This document shows, piece after piece, positions 26,997 through 35,141 of a stretch of 64,000 bases of DNA. Source of the DNA: JALOOX01 sp964557955. Lineage in GTDB: Bacteria; Desulfobacterota; Syntrophobacteria; Syntrophobacterales; Syntrophobacteraceae. How positions within the stretch are numbered: position 1 is the first letter of the stretch; every line of letters begins with the position of its first letter. The DNA is taken from contig CAZLCS010000020.1 of assembly GCA_964557955.1 (NCBI GenBank), positions 21,139-85,138 of the forward strand, in the 5' to 3' direction. The position numbers and the translations under genes are program-made. The notes under the pieces were generated by a model. The model searched no databases. It was not told the origin of the DNA and was given only the letters and a program-made list of their open reading frames with translations.

Positions 26997-27437
26997 ATGG
27001 CTAAAGCACTGGTCATTTACGCGACACGCACCAATCAAACCAAGGGGATTGCTGATCTCATCGCTGAAGGGATGCGTTTGAAAGGCATGGATGTCACAGT
27101 GGTCAACGTGAACGAAGTCGACAAGAAGGGGGTCAACCCCCAGGAGTTTGATGCCGTCATCCTCGGTGCTGCCACCTATCACGGCGAAATGATCCAAACT
27201 ATGAAGACCTTTCTCTTCGGGCTCGAGAAATTCAACCTGGAGGGAAAGATAGGTGGTGCATTCGGGGCCTTTGGCTGGAGCGGAGAGGCTCCCGGCAGGA
27301 TCTATGATACCATGAAGAACGTCTACAAAATGGAGATGCTGGGCAGTCCCCTGATGTTGAAAAACCCGACTCTGGGCGGTGGAATCCAGATGGCACAGGA
27401 TTACGGCAAAGAGGTCGCAACGAAATTGGGTCTTTAG
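26997..27437 (+). CDS. Flavodoxin family protein
   Basis: 146 residues. The FMN phosphate-binding loop is YATRTNQTKGIAD (about 8-20; flavodoxins have T/S-x-T-G-x-T), followed by GAATYHG (about 60) and AFGAFGWSGEAPGRI (about 90-105), the second and third FMN-binding loops. It is similar to the flavodoxin half of A-type flavoproteins (FprA), which reduce oxygen or NO, but the beta-lactamase diiron half is missing. A short-chain flavodoxin acting as electron carrier for the neighbouring superoxide reductase is inferred. RBS: AGAGGGAG, with start ATG 26997. Confidence 0.88.
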   Translation: MAKALVIYATRTNQTKGIADLIAEGMRLKGMDVTVVNVNEVDKKGVNPQEFDAVILGAATYHGEMIQTMKTFLFGLEKFNLEGKIGGAFGAFGWSGEAPGRIYDTMKNVYKMEMLGSPLMLKNPTLGGGIQMAQDYGKEVATKLGL

Positions 27438-27478
27438 GGAGTCCGATCACAACACATCCTGAGATGAGGAGGCAAAAG

Positions 27479-27853
27479 ATGGCGGAGAGGATGCAAGTCT
27501 ACAAGTGCGAACTGTGCGGAAACATCGTGGACGTTCTCCATGGCGGGGGTGGTGAGCTCGTGTGCTGTGGGCAGCCCATGAAGCTGTTTGTCGAGAACAC
27601 CGTGGATGCAGCCAGGGAAAAGCATGTTCCGGTTATTGAGAAGACCGACCAGGGGATCAAGGTGAAGGTCGGGAGCGTTCCCCACCCCATGGAAGAGAAG
27701 CACTACATCGAGTGGGTGGAAATCATTGCCGGCGACAAGGTGTATCGGCAATTCCTCAAGCCCGGGGAGAGCCCCGAGGCCTTCTTCTGCCCTGAATCCG
27801 GACCGGTGGTCGCCCGGGAATACTGCAATCTTCACGGCCTGTGGAAAGCCTAG
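27479..27853 (+). CDS. dfx: Desulfoferrodoxin (superoxide reductase)
   Basis: 124 residues from ATG 27479 (GAGGAGG upstream). The N-terminal rubredoxin-like desulforedoxin domain has CELCGN and LVCCGQPM (Cys pairs for centre I). The catalytic centre II uses KHVPVI (His), the HP and KHYIEWVEI histidines and YCNLHGLW at the C-terminus (Cys and His ligands). It reduces superoxide to peroxide with electrons from rubredoxin or flavodoxin in the cytoplasm. It lies 41 bases behind flavodoxin in the presumed sigma-54 operon. Confidence 0.96.
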   Translation: MAERMQVYKCELCGNIVDVLHGGGGELVCCGQPMKLFVENTVDAAREKHVPVIEKTDQGIKVKVGSVPHPMEEKHYIEWVEIIAGDKVYRQFLKPGESPEAFFCPESGPVVAREYCNLHGLWKA

Positions 27854-28027
27854 CATGCGGAGCGGTCTCCTGTAGTTCGATGCATAGAATGACGCAGTTG
27901 GCGGAGGGAGAGGTCGCCGAAGGCCGACTCCTTCCGCCGGTTTTTGATTCCCGGTGTGCTTCCCGCCTTGACCCTTATCGGGCACCACGGGTGCCGTTGA
28001 CCAAACATCGAGACAAGGAGAGTGAGG

Positions 28028-29353
28028 ATGGACGTTTTGACTCTTTCGCGGCTCCAGTTTGCCGCAGCGACGTTCTTTCACTTTCTCTTCGTCCCCCTCA
28101 CCCTGGGGCTTTCTCTCATGATAGCCATCATGGAAACGAAGTACGTGAGATCGGGTGATGAGGACTACAAGAGGATGGCCCAGTTCTGGGGCAAGATCTT
28201 TTTGATCAACTTCGCCATCGGCGTTGTGACCGGGATCACCCTGGAGTTTCAGTTCGGGACCAACTGGTCGAAATATTCGATTTATGTGGGTGATATATTT
28301 GGATCTTTGCTGGCCATAGAAGCCTCTGTGGCGTTCTTTCTCGAATCCACCTTCATCGGTGTCTGGGCTTTCGGATGGAAGCGGCTGTCGCCCAAGGCCC
28401 ATGCCGTGAGCATCTGGCTTGTGGCTCTGGCATCCAATGTTTCGGCCTTTTGGATTCTTATTGCCAATGCCTGGATGCAGCACCCCGTAGGATATGCCAT
28501 CCGCAACGGCCGGGTCGAGCTGACCGACTTCTTTGGTGTCGTGACTCAATCCTACGCAGTTCATCAGATCATCCACACGTTATCGGGAGCCTACATCCTG
28601 GCCGGCTTTTTCGTGATGGGGGTGAGCGCGTATCACCTCCTGAGAAAACAGGAGGTCCAGTTCTTCACCTATTCTTTCCGAATGGGGCTCGCCTTCGCCC
28701 TTATCTTCTCTGTCGTGGAGGTGGTGCAGGGGCATGCCAATGGGGCCAAGGTTGCCGAGACCCAGCCCACCAAGCTGGCCGCCATGGAGTCTCTCTGGGA
28801 GACGACTCAGAGTGCACCGCAGTACCTGCTCGTGGTCCCCGATGAAAAGAATGAAGGAAACAAGCTTGAGGTGGGAGCCATGCCCGGGCTGTTGAGTCTA
28901 TTGGCCTACCATGACAGCCAGGCCACGGTGAAAGGCCTCAAGGATTTCCCCAAGGAGGAGAGACCGCCCGTGACCATCACGTTCATCGCTTTTCGCACCA
29001 TGGTGGGGCTTGGTTTCCTGTTTCTGCTCCTCAGCATCGTCGGATGGTTCAAACGGAATAAGCTGCTCGAATCGCCGGGTTACCTCAAAATCATGCTCTA
29101 TGCGATCCCGCTGCCCTACCTGGCGCTGGAAGCCGGCTGGACGGTGGCGGAAGTGGGCCGGCAGCCCTGGGTGGTCTACGGGGTGATGAAGACGGCGGAT
29201 GCCGTCTCCCCCATTGCCGTATCGCAGGTCATGTCGTCACTCTTGGCCTTTATCGGGGTTTACACGGTGTTGGGGATCGTGGCGTTCTACCTGATCGCAT
29301 CCGTTGCGCGCAAGGGCCCTGCGCCCGCCGTGGCCGCGGTTTCCGAGAAGTAG
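28028..29353 (+). CDS. cydA: Cytochrome bd ubiquinol/menaquinol oxidase subunit I
   Basis: 441 residues from ATG 28028 (GGAGAGTGAGG upstream). It begins MDVLTLSRLQFAAATFFHFLFVPLTLGL with the haem-ligand His near residue 18. GRVE and the Q-loop region follow, with WKRLSPKAHAVS and QHPVGY. The Q-loop is of the short type. Nine or so transmembrane helices are visible. It reduces oxygen to water at a high-affinity site. It follows desulfoferrodoxin by 174 bases with no terminator visible, so it probably belongs to the same oxygen-defence unit. Confidence 0.95.
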   Translation: MDVLTLSRLQFAAATFFHFLFVPLTLGLSLMIAIMETKYVRSGDEDYKRMAQFWGKIFLINFAIGVVTGITLEFQFGTNWSKYSIYVGDIFGSLLAIEASVAFFLESTFIGVWAFGWKRLSPKAHAVSIWLVALASNVSAFWILIANAWMQHPVGYAIRNGRVELTDFFGVVTQSYAVHQIIHTLSGAYILAGFFVMGVSAYHLLRKQEVQFFTYSFRMGLAFALIFSVVEVVQGHANGAKVAETQPTKLAAMESLWETTQSAPQYLLVVPDEKNEGNKLEVGAMPGLLSLLAYHDSQATVKGLKDFPKEERPPVTITFIAFRTMVGLGFLFLLLSIVGWFKRNKLLESPGYLKIMLYAIPLPYLALEAGWTVAEVGRQPWVVYGVMKTADAVSPIAVSQVMSSLLAFIGVYTVLGIVAFYLIASVARKGPAPAVAAVSEK

Positions 29354-29368
29354 AGGGAGGGTCTGAAG

Positions 29369-30409
29369 ATGTTTGAGTCCATATGGTTTGCGTTGTGGGG
29401 CATTCTATGGGCGGTCTATTTCATGCTGGATGGCTTCGATCTTGGTCTGGGCACCCTGCTGCCGGTTCTCGGGAAAACTGAAGAGGACAAGAGGACCATG
29501 CTGAACGCCATGGGGCCGTTCTGGAACGGCAATGAGGTCTGGCTGATCACAGCCGGCGGCGTCACCTTCGCTGCGTTCCCGACGACCTATGCCGTCATGT
29601 TCAGTGGGCTTTATTCCGCCCTGATGCTCATCCTGTTTGCCCTCATTATGCGCGGCATCGCCATGGAATACCGCGGGCAGGTCAATGACCAGCGGTGGCG
29701 GTCCATCTGGGATCTGTTCATCTTTCTGGGGAGCTTTCTGCCGGCCCTGCTGCTGGGAGTTGCCTTCGCCAACATCTTCCAGGGGATTCCCATCGACGAG
29801 ACGGGCGTCTACCGGGGGACGCTTTTCACCTTGCTCAATCCTTACGGCATCCTCGGGGGACTCTTCTTCGTGGTGATGTTCCTGGTTCATGGAAGCCTTT
29901 GGCTGGCCGTCAAGTCCGAGGGGCCTCTCCATGAAAGGGCAACGAAGCTGGCCGGCAGACTTTGGATGGCCCTGGCTGCTGTGGCGGTCGCGTTTCTGGT
30001 GGCCACCTGGTTCGCCACGCGTCTCTACGACAACTATCTCAACAACCCGTTGATGTATGTGGTACCGATCATTCTGATTCCGGTGATCGTGGTGGGAGCT
30101 CTGGTCATGATCGGGGTCTTCATCGGCAAGGGGCATTATTGGAAAGCCTGGTTTTCCTCGAGCGCACTCATTGTCGGGGCCACGCTTTTCGGGGTGGCCG
30201 GGCTGTATCCCAATCTTCTGCCCTCCAGCCTCAACCCCGCCTTCAGCCTGACCATTCACAACTCGGCTTCGAGCCAGCTCACCCTGAAGATCATGCTGGG
30301 CGTGGCTCTGACTTTCATTCCCATTGTCATCGCTTACCAGATCTGGGCTTATCACGTCTTCAAGGACAGGTTGGGAGATGATGAGCTGGCCTACGAAGAG
30401 AGCTATTAG
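29369..30409 (+). CDS. cydB: Cytochrome bd oxidase subunit II
   Basis: 346 residues, beginning MFESIWFALWGILWAVYFML and DGFDLGLGTL, with MGPFWNGNEVWLITAGGVTFAAFP, the standard CydB signature. About eight to nine transmembrane helices. It follows cydA by 15 bases and forms the CydAB heterodimer in the inner membrane. No cydX-like small gene is evident between cydB and the cytochrome at 30468. Confidence 0.95.
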   Translation: MFESIWFALWGILWAVYFMLDGFDLGLGTLLPVLGKTEEDKRTMLNAMGPFWNGNEVWLITAGGVTFAAFPTTYAVMFSGLYSALMLILFALIMRGIAMEYRGQVNDQRWRSIWDLFIFLGSFLPALLLGVAFANIFQGIPIDETGVYRGTLFTLLNPYGILGGLFFVVMFLVHGSLWLAVKSEGPLHERATKLAGRLWMALAAVAVAFLVATWFATRLYDNYLNNPLMYVVPIILIPVIVVGALVMIGVFIGKGHYWKAWFSSSALIVGATLFGVAGLYPNLLPSSLNPAFSLTIHNSASSQLTLKIMLGVALTFIPIVIAYQIWAYHVFKDRLGDDELAYEESY

Positions 30410-30467
30410 ACACTGCGGCCTTGTACGGAGCTGCCGGATCGGTCGGACCGATGAAAGGACATGAGAG

Positions 30468-30932
30468 ATGAAGAATATTGTAGTGATCGCTCTGCTGCTT
30501 CTGGCAGCCGGCGTCGGCCTGGGGGAGGCTGGAAGTTCTGGGGTTCCCGTCCCCTCTGAAGGTTTGGAGCCCGCTGCTCTCTCGAAGGTTGACGTCGTAA
30601 ACATACAGGTTGCGCAGGCAGGGCAGGGCGCGGGCGGCGGCACTTTCAAGGAAGTGGAGGCAATTATTCAAAAATATCATTGCACCGTTTGCCACGTCGG
30701 GGCCGAGCCTCGCGGTGGTCTCAGGCTGGACAGCTACGACAGCATCATGAAGGGAAGCAAGGATGGGCCGGTGGTTGTGCCGGGTGTTCCTGAAAAGAGT
30801 GAACTCCTTTTGCGTGTCATGGGAGCCAAAGATCCGCGCATGCCCATGACCGGCCCGCCCTGGTTGAGCGATGACGAAGTGAAGATCCTGGAGAACTGGA
30901 TCAAGGACGGCGCCAAAGGTCCCAAGAGCTGA
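30468..30932 (+). CDS. Exported monohaem c-type cytochrome-like protein
   Basis: 154 residues. Signal peptide MKNIVVIALLLLAAGVGLGEAG, a low-complexity linker, then one haem motif CTVCH (about residues 69-73) and GGLRLDSYDSIMKGSKDGPVVVPGVPEKSELLLRV..., with the axial methionine probably in DPRMPMTGPP. This is the C-type/PSD1-like cytochrome domain common in Planctomycetes and deltaproteobacteria. It is 58 bases after cydB on the same strand and could feed electrons to, or work beside, the bd oxidase, but this is inferred from position only. Confidence 0.75.
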   Translation: MKNIVVIALLLLAAGVGLGEAGSSGVPVPSEGLEPAALSKVDVVNIQVAQAGQGAGGGTFKEVEAIIQKYHCTVCHVGAEPRGGLRLDSYDSIMKGSKDGPVVVPGVPEKSELLLRVMGAKDPRMPMTGPPWLSDDEVKILENWIKDGAKGPKS

Positions 30933-30997
30933 GACGTTCTGATCATGGCTTGCCTGGGAATGGGGAGCCTGCTCAGGCAATGATTGGCCTGGACGGA

Positions 30998-31062
30998 GAT
31001 AAACCTCGCCCTCATGTGCAAATGACGGTATCACCTGCAGGGGCGGAGTTTATCCCCGCCCG
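30998..31062. repeat. Imperfect inverted repeat (GGGGCGGAGTTTATCCCC type)
   Basis: GATAAACCTCGCCC (near 31000) faces GGGGCGGAGTTTATC (about 31040-31055) with two mismatches, and the right part reads on into CCCGCCC. This kind of palindrome is a common dispersed repeat in bacterial intergenic DNA. It lies between the convergent cytochrome and DUF5658 genes. Confidence 0.45.
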
Positions 31063-31103
31063 AATCGCTCGGCCAGGGTTGTGAGACCCCGCCGAAGAGT
31101 CTC

Positions 31104-31586
31104 TCAGGGTATATAGACGAAGGCAAGGAAGAGCTCGTAAACCACGAGGACGGCGTAGAGCAAAGGTACCACGAAAAGCAGGTTCTTGCCCTTGATACGG
31201 CCCTTCAAGAGAGGATAGTCTTTATGGATGAGGAGCCACATGAGGGATGCCCCGGTCACCAGGTATTTGGCCAGCAGAAAGTGAATGGGACCGATACGCA
31301 GAAAGAAGTCCATCACCGGGTTCAGCTCCTGGGCGCCTCGGCTCAGGAGGTGGAGCGTCATGAAGGCGTCAGCCAGGCAAAGCCCAAGCGAAGCCAGGAA
31401 CGCACCCACGGACCGCCAGCCATAACGGTCGACGTAGTAGTGGATCAACCGGTCCTCTTTACGCCTTCCATATCGCCTCGATCCGAATAGACTGCTCAGG
31501 CTGAACGGTACTGTCGGTCGTTTTCGGCGGTCCCTGCCGCTCCTTCTCTCAACAAAACTGGAGGATGAAACAATATCGCCGGCCAT
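31104..31586 (-). CDS. DUF5658-like membrane protein
   Basis: 160 residues from the likely ATG 31586 (MAGDIVSS). A basic Arg-rich N-terminal region (ERRSGRDRRKRP, SRRYGRRKEDR) precedes four likely transmembrane helices (LASLGLCLADAFMTLHLL, FLLAKYLVTGASLMWLLI, NLLFVVPLLYAVLVVYELFL). The NPVMDFFL motif between helices is typical of DUF5658. Function unknown. It converges on the cytochrome gene and its start is divergent from sfsA. Confidence 0.65.
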   Translation of the reverse strand: MAGDIVSSSSFVERRSGRDRRKRPTVPFSLSSLFGSRRYGRRKEDRLIHYYVDRYGWRSVGAFLASLGLCLADAFMTLHLLSRGAQELNPVMDFFLRIGPIHFLLAKYLVTGASLMWLLIHKDYPLLKGRIKGKNLLFVVPLLYAVLVVYELFLAFVYIP

Positions 31587-31713
31587 TGCACCTCGCTTCC
31601 TGCTCGATGTCAAAAACGCCACGATCTCCGGGCACCCGCCCGCCAGTTGATCATAACGTACCGGATTTGTGGTCAGAATGCAAGAGACAGTTTTGGAGAC
31701 TCCTGGAGCATCG

Positions 31714-32481
31714 ATGGGACAAAAGGCAGCCTTCCGCCCGGAAGTACAGTTGCCCTTTCCGAGCGGTTGCCGGACGGCGCGTTTCTGCCGCCGCGAGAAG
31801 CGCTTCCTGGTGGAAGTTGAACTGGATGGCCAGCGGGTATGGGTTCACTGCAACAACTCCGGGAGCATGCTGGGTCTCCTCAGAGAAGGCTGCGAAGTCT
31901 TCATTTCTCCGGCGTTGAGGCCGGGCCGGCGGCTTGGGTTCACGCTGGAAATGGTGAAATGGGGGGGCTTCTGGGTCGGTGTCAACACCCTTACACCCAA
32001 TCGCCTGCTCAAGAAGGCATGGGAAGGGGGACTTCTACCGGAGACTGCCGGCTACACGTCCATTAGGCCTGAGGCGGCAGTGGGCAGCAGCCGACTGGAT
32101 GCATGTTTCGAAGGGCCGCGCGGAAGGCTGTGGGTCGAGGCCAAGAATGTCACCCTTGTAGAAGAGGACGTTGGATACTTCCCCGATGCCATGACGCAAA
32201 GGGGGCAGAAGCATCTCAGAGAGCTCATGGAAATGCTGGAAAGAGGGGATCGGGCGGCGTGTTTTTACCTGATTCAAAGACCGGATGCGAAGTGTTTCGG
32301 ACCGGCGGACTTCATCGATCCCGAGTTCTCTCGACTGTTCCTTGAAGCACTGGAGAAGGGGGTGGAGGTCTGGCCCTATCGCGCCATCCTTACAACGACG
32401 GGCATCGAACTCGGAGAGCGCCTCAATATCCTCCCCATGAAACGGCCCATGGAAGTGTTGTCGCCTTGCGGCCTGCCGTAG
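31714..32481 (+). CDS. sfsA: SfsA family DNA-binding/nuclease-like protein
   Basis: 255 residues from ATG 31714 (CTGGAG 5 bases before). Motifs are RFLVEVELDGQRVWVHCNNSGSM, FWVGVNTLTPNRL, GSSRLDACFEGPRGRLWVEAKNVTL (restriction-enzyme-like D..E.K core) and FPDAMTQRGQKHLREL. SfsA has been linked to sugar-fermentation gene control and has an OB/PD-(D/E)XK-like fold. The protein's natural end is near GERLNILP; the last 14 residues overlap an Slp-like remnant on the other strand. A degraded copy of residues about 82-150 lies at 59401-59590. Confidence 0.92.
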   Translation: MGQKAAFRPEVQLPFPSGCRTARFCRREKRFLVEVELDGQRVWVHCNNSGSMLGLLREGCEVFISPALRPGRRLGFTLEMVKWGGFWVGVNTLTPNRLLKKAWEGGLLPETAGYTSIRPEAAVGSSRLDACFEGPRGRLWVEAKNVTLVEEDVGYFPDAMTQRGQKHLRELMEMLERGDRAACFYLIQRPDAKCFGPADFIDPEFSRLFLEALEKGVEVWPYRAILTTTGIELGERLNILPMKRPMEVLSPCGLP

Positions 32482-32615
32482 CTGTCGAGCGCCATCTGGA
32501 GGATCTTGATGGTGGTGTATCCTTCATGGTTGACGGTCCCGATGATGCGTCCTCCCCAAATGACTGCCTCTCCCATGAACGCTCCCGGATTGGGCAGGAC
32601 GCCGGCAAAATACAC
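32376..32615 (-). pseudogene. Slp family lipoprotein fragment
   Basis: 79 residues read leftward from GTG 32615 behind AAAGGAG. The segment NPGAFMGEAVIWGGRIIG followed by ILQMALDSYGRPQ and MGRF matches the core of Slp outer-membrane lipoproteins. A signal peptide and lipobox are missing, and after MGRF the sequence stops looking like the family (no GFLDP). It overlaps the 3' end of sfsA on the opposite strand. Read as a truncated, probably non-functional remnant; a short functional protein cannot be excluded. Confidence 0.5.
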
Positions 32616-32742
32616 GTCGCTCCTTTCCCCTCAAAACAATCATAATGACGTCAACGTGAATCAGCATTTCACCCGATTGATTCCGCATACACGTCTGGGA
32701 GCGGGTGCCCTGAATGGAGCGTCAATCTCCAAAGCAGGCCGG

Positions 32743-33156
32743 TCACCGCGACTGCTCCGACTGTCTTTCGGCAATGATGCTGAAAGCCGTGCACCCTCCC
32801 AGCTTTACACCGTCCACCACCTTGATGAGCATGTCCACATGAGCCTTCTGGTCAGCCTTGATGCGGATGGAAGTCTCGCTCTCGGCGGCCAGCCTCTCGC
32901 GAACGATGGAGGGGAGGGCTTCGGCCTCCACCTCGTCATCCCCAACATGGATGGATCCTTCCGAAGTCACGGAGATCACGAGGGGCGACACCACCTGGGA
33001 CTCCGCCGTCTGCGATTCCGGCAGCCGAATCCTGATGCCGGAATCCACGGTCACGTTGTAAGTGATGACGAAGAAGAGGAGCAGGTTGAAGACCACATCC
33101 ACCAAAGGGGCCATGTCGATGTGCGAATGGCGTCTCTTTCTCCGCTCAAACTGCAT
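32743..33156 (-). CDS. exbD: ExbD/TolR family transporter subunit
   Basis: 137 residues. It has the basic N-terminus FERRKRRHSH, then the single transmembrane helix IDMAPLVDVVFNLLLFFVI with the proton-carrying Asp (LVDV), then a periplasmic domain (SGIRIRLPES, ISVTSEGSIHVG, VRERLAAESETSIRIKAD, VVDGVKLGG). It forms the proton-driven motor with ExbB for TonB. Its start overlaps the end of exbB. Confidence 0.93.
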   Translation of the reverse strand: MQFERRKRRHSHIDMAPLVDVVFNLLLFFVITYNVTVDSGIRIRLPESQTAESQVVSPLVISVTSEGSIHVGDDEVEAEALPSIVRERLAAESETSIRIKADQKAHVDMLIKVVDGVKLGGCTAFSIIAERQSEQSR

Positions 33157-33694
33157 TCCTGACCCTTTCCATTCCCGTGAGGGCCAAATCTTTCATGCGG
33201 ATGGCGATGGCATCGAGGCGATCCTCGAGAAAGTGGAGAGCCACATGGGTCGGGATTGCCACGAACAGTCCGCTTGCCGTGGTGATGAGGGCCTCATAGA
33301 TTCCCCCAGCCACCATGGAAGGTTCGACCCTGCCTCCCGTGTGGTTCGCAATGGTCATGAATGCCTGGATCATGCCGGTCACGGTCCCTGTGAAGCCCAG
33401 CAGAGGGGCTATGACTGAAACAAGCGACAGGATACCGAGGCCTTTTTCGAGCCTTCGAACCTGCTTTGAGCCGATAAAAGCGACCGTCTTCTCATCGAGG
33501 CCGTGGTCGACTCCCGCCAAAATCGGGGCGACTTCGGGGGGTCTGCGCTCGAAAACGACGTCGTCGGAGCTCGCCAGACGGTTGGCCACCGTCCAGAACT
33601 GGATGGCCTTCGCGATGATTATGGCCAGAGCGATAACCGAACAGATGAGAATGGGCCACATGAGCACCCCGCCTTTGACGAAGAAATCAATCAT
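33146..33694 (-). CDS. exbB: ExbB/TolQ family proton channel subunit
   Basis: 182 residues from ATG 33694 (AAGGAG 8 bases before). Three transmembrane segments: GGVLMWPILICSVIALAIII, LGILSLVSVIAPLLGFTGTVTGMI and GIYEALITTASGLFVAIPTHVAL. The MotA/TolQ/ExbB signature spans PLLGFTGTVTGMIQAF and GGIYEALITTASGL. With ExbD it powers TonB-dependent outer-membrane receptors. It overlaps tonB upstream and exbD downstream. Confidence 0.94.
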   Translation of the reverse strand: MIDFFVKGGVLMWPILICSVIALAIIIAKAIQFWTVANRLASSDDVVFERRPPEVAPILAGVDHGLDEKTVAFIGSKQVRRLEKGLGILSLVSVIAPLLGFTGTVTGMIQAFMTIANHTGGRVEPSMVAGGIYEALITTASGLFVAIPTHVALHFLEDRLDAIAIRMKDLALTGMERVRNAV

Positions 33695-34436
33695 TTTCAC
33701 TGCTCCTTAAAACGAATCGAACAGGCAACTGGGCCCGGCAGGCCACGGCTCTGCCGTTCATCCGGGCCGGGCTGAACTTGGATTCCCTGGCTGCGCGCAC
33801 CGCTTCCTCGTCGAACCCCGATCCCGCTCCCCGCAGAACCTCCACATGGGTCAAACGCCCCCTGTCATCAATGGTGAGGCGCAAAAGGACAGTGCCCTCC
33901 TTGCCCAGTTCACGGGCCAGGCGTGGATAGCGTGGCATGGCCTTGTGCAGGAACCTCGGGCCGTCTCCGGCTCCAAAAGAAGCCTCAACAGGGCCAGGAG
34001 GACCGCTCGGCCCCGCTTTCGCCACCTGGGGATTGACCGGTCCTTCCTGGGACGGACCGGGAACGGGGGTTGGCTCAGCGGTTTGGGGCCGGTCTTCAGG
34101 TGTGGGGGGGGTGACCGGCTTTTGCTTCGGGACCGGTTTGGGTTTCGGCGGCTTCACGGCACGGGGCGGCTTGGGTGTGAACACAGGTTCTTTGGGCGGT
34201 TCGGCGGGCTCGGGCTCCATCTCGGGCTCATCGGGTTTCTCAGGCTCCTCCGGGGTGGGCTCCGACGCCGACGCCGCCTGAACAGGTGCACCGCCTGTCA
34301 CCGCACAGGATTCGGATACCAGGACGAGCTGCAGCTCCGGCAAAGGTGGCTCACGGAAGCTGAGAACCTCGACGGGAATCTGAAAGAGCAATGCGTGAAA
34401 GAGGATTGAGATGACGATGCCGAGCCAGATCTGCAT
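33687..34436 (-). CDS. tonB: TonB family energy transducer
   Basis: 249 residues. N-terminal membrane anchor IWLGIVISILFHALLFQI with the His of the SxxxH motif (ISILFHALL), a long Pro/Glu then Pro/Lys periplasm-spanning region (about 65-150), and a C-terminal domain with PRYPRLARELGKEGTVLLRLTID and SGFDEEAVRAARESKFSPA. It transmits proton-motive force to the receptors encoded at 35142 and 40864. First gene of the leftward tonB-exbB-exbD group, divergent from the first receptor. Confidence 0.94.
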   Translation of the reverse strand: MQIWLGIVISILFHALLFQIPVEVLSFREPPLPELQLVLVSESCAVTGGAPVQAASASEPTPEEPEKPDEPEMEPEPAEPPKEPVFTPKPPRAVKPPKPKPVPKQKPVTPPTPEDRPQTAEPTPVPGPSQEGPVNPQVAKAGPSGPPGPVEASFGAGDGPRFLHKAMPRYPRLARELGKEGTVLLRLTIDDRGRLTHVEVLRGAGSGFDEEAVRAARESKFSPARMNGRAVACRAQLPVRFVLRSSEND

Positions 34437-34802
34437 CGGCGTGTTTCTCCCTTGTGAGAGTCAATATGGAAAAGGCCACGCTTCCCACTGCACGCCGCCT
34501 TCATGCGGTCAACGGGTCATTCGCGGCCCGAGTTTGTTTTCGGATGAGGTATGAAAGCCGAAGCTCCGCCCACCAGCCAGGACGAAGCCGGATGTTCCAA
34601 GAGGGCCGAGCGCTTTACGGTGCTGCCGGGGACACCTTCATGATGTCGGTTGGTGAGATGGAAATCGCATCCTTGATAACCCCATTCAGACCTCTGCGTC
34701 AAGACCTTGCTGAGGGGAACCCTATGGCGGCCTTATGCTGATGATTTCGTGAAACATTTCGCTTCATATGCTTTCCAGTGGCTCGGGGTCTGCTAGACGT
34801 TC

Positions 34803-34983
34803 TTGAATAATAAATCGTTCGATGATATAGGGGATTCGACTGAAGCGGGGCTATGAAGGCTCCCGTGAGTGAACGAAGCCGACCGCCGCAAGTCGGCTGA
34901 GATTTTGAGATATAGATCACAATCCAGGCCACGAAGGCTTTCCAAACCCTCAAGGGTTGAGCGCTCGTGGCCTGTCCTTTTTC
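34803..34983 (+). terminator. Leader of receptor 1: promoter and internal terminator
   Basis: TTGAAT (34803-34808) and TATAGG (34826-34831), 17 bases apart, form a likely promoter. About 95 bases later CAGGCCACGA (34925-34934) pairs exactly with TCGTGGCCTG (34965-34974), followed by TCCTTTTT. The terminator is 160 bases before the receptor start. The upstream gene (tonB) is divergent, so the hairpin must act in the receptor's own leader. The rest of the 34437-35141 gap holds no gene. Confidence 0.65.
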
Positions 34984-35141
34984 GTGCATACGGAGTCCCG
35001 GCGCCATGCAGCGATTCCACCCTGACAGGAGTCTTAGGGGCTCGTCGTCTCCAATGCCATGCAGCCGGACCGACGAGAAGGGCACAATGCGGGGTTAGCT
35101 TGGGAATTCAGGTGGGCAAGCACGGAAAGGAGATTTCAGAG

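Noticed and set aside
34835..34983. Molybdenum-cofactor (Moco) riboswitch in the uptake-island leaders
   Set aside because: I could not match the conserved core; only the terminators and short shared phrases are visible, so no class is named.
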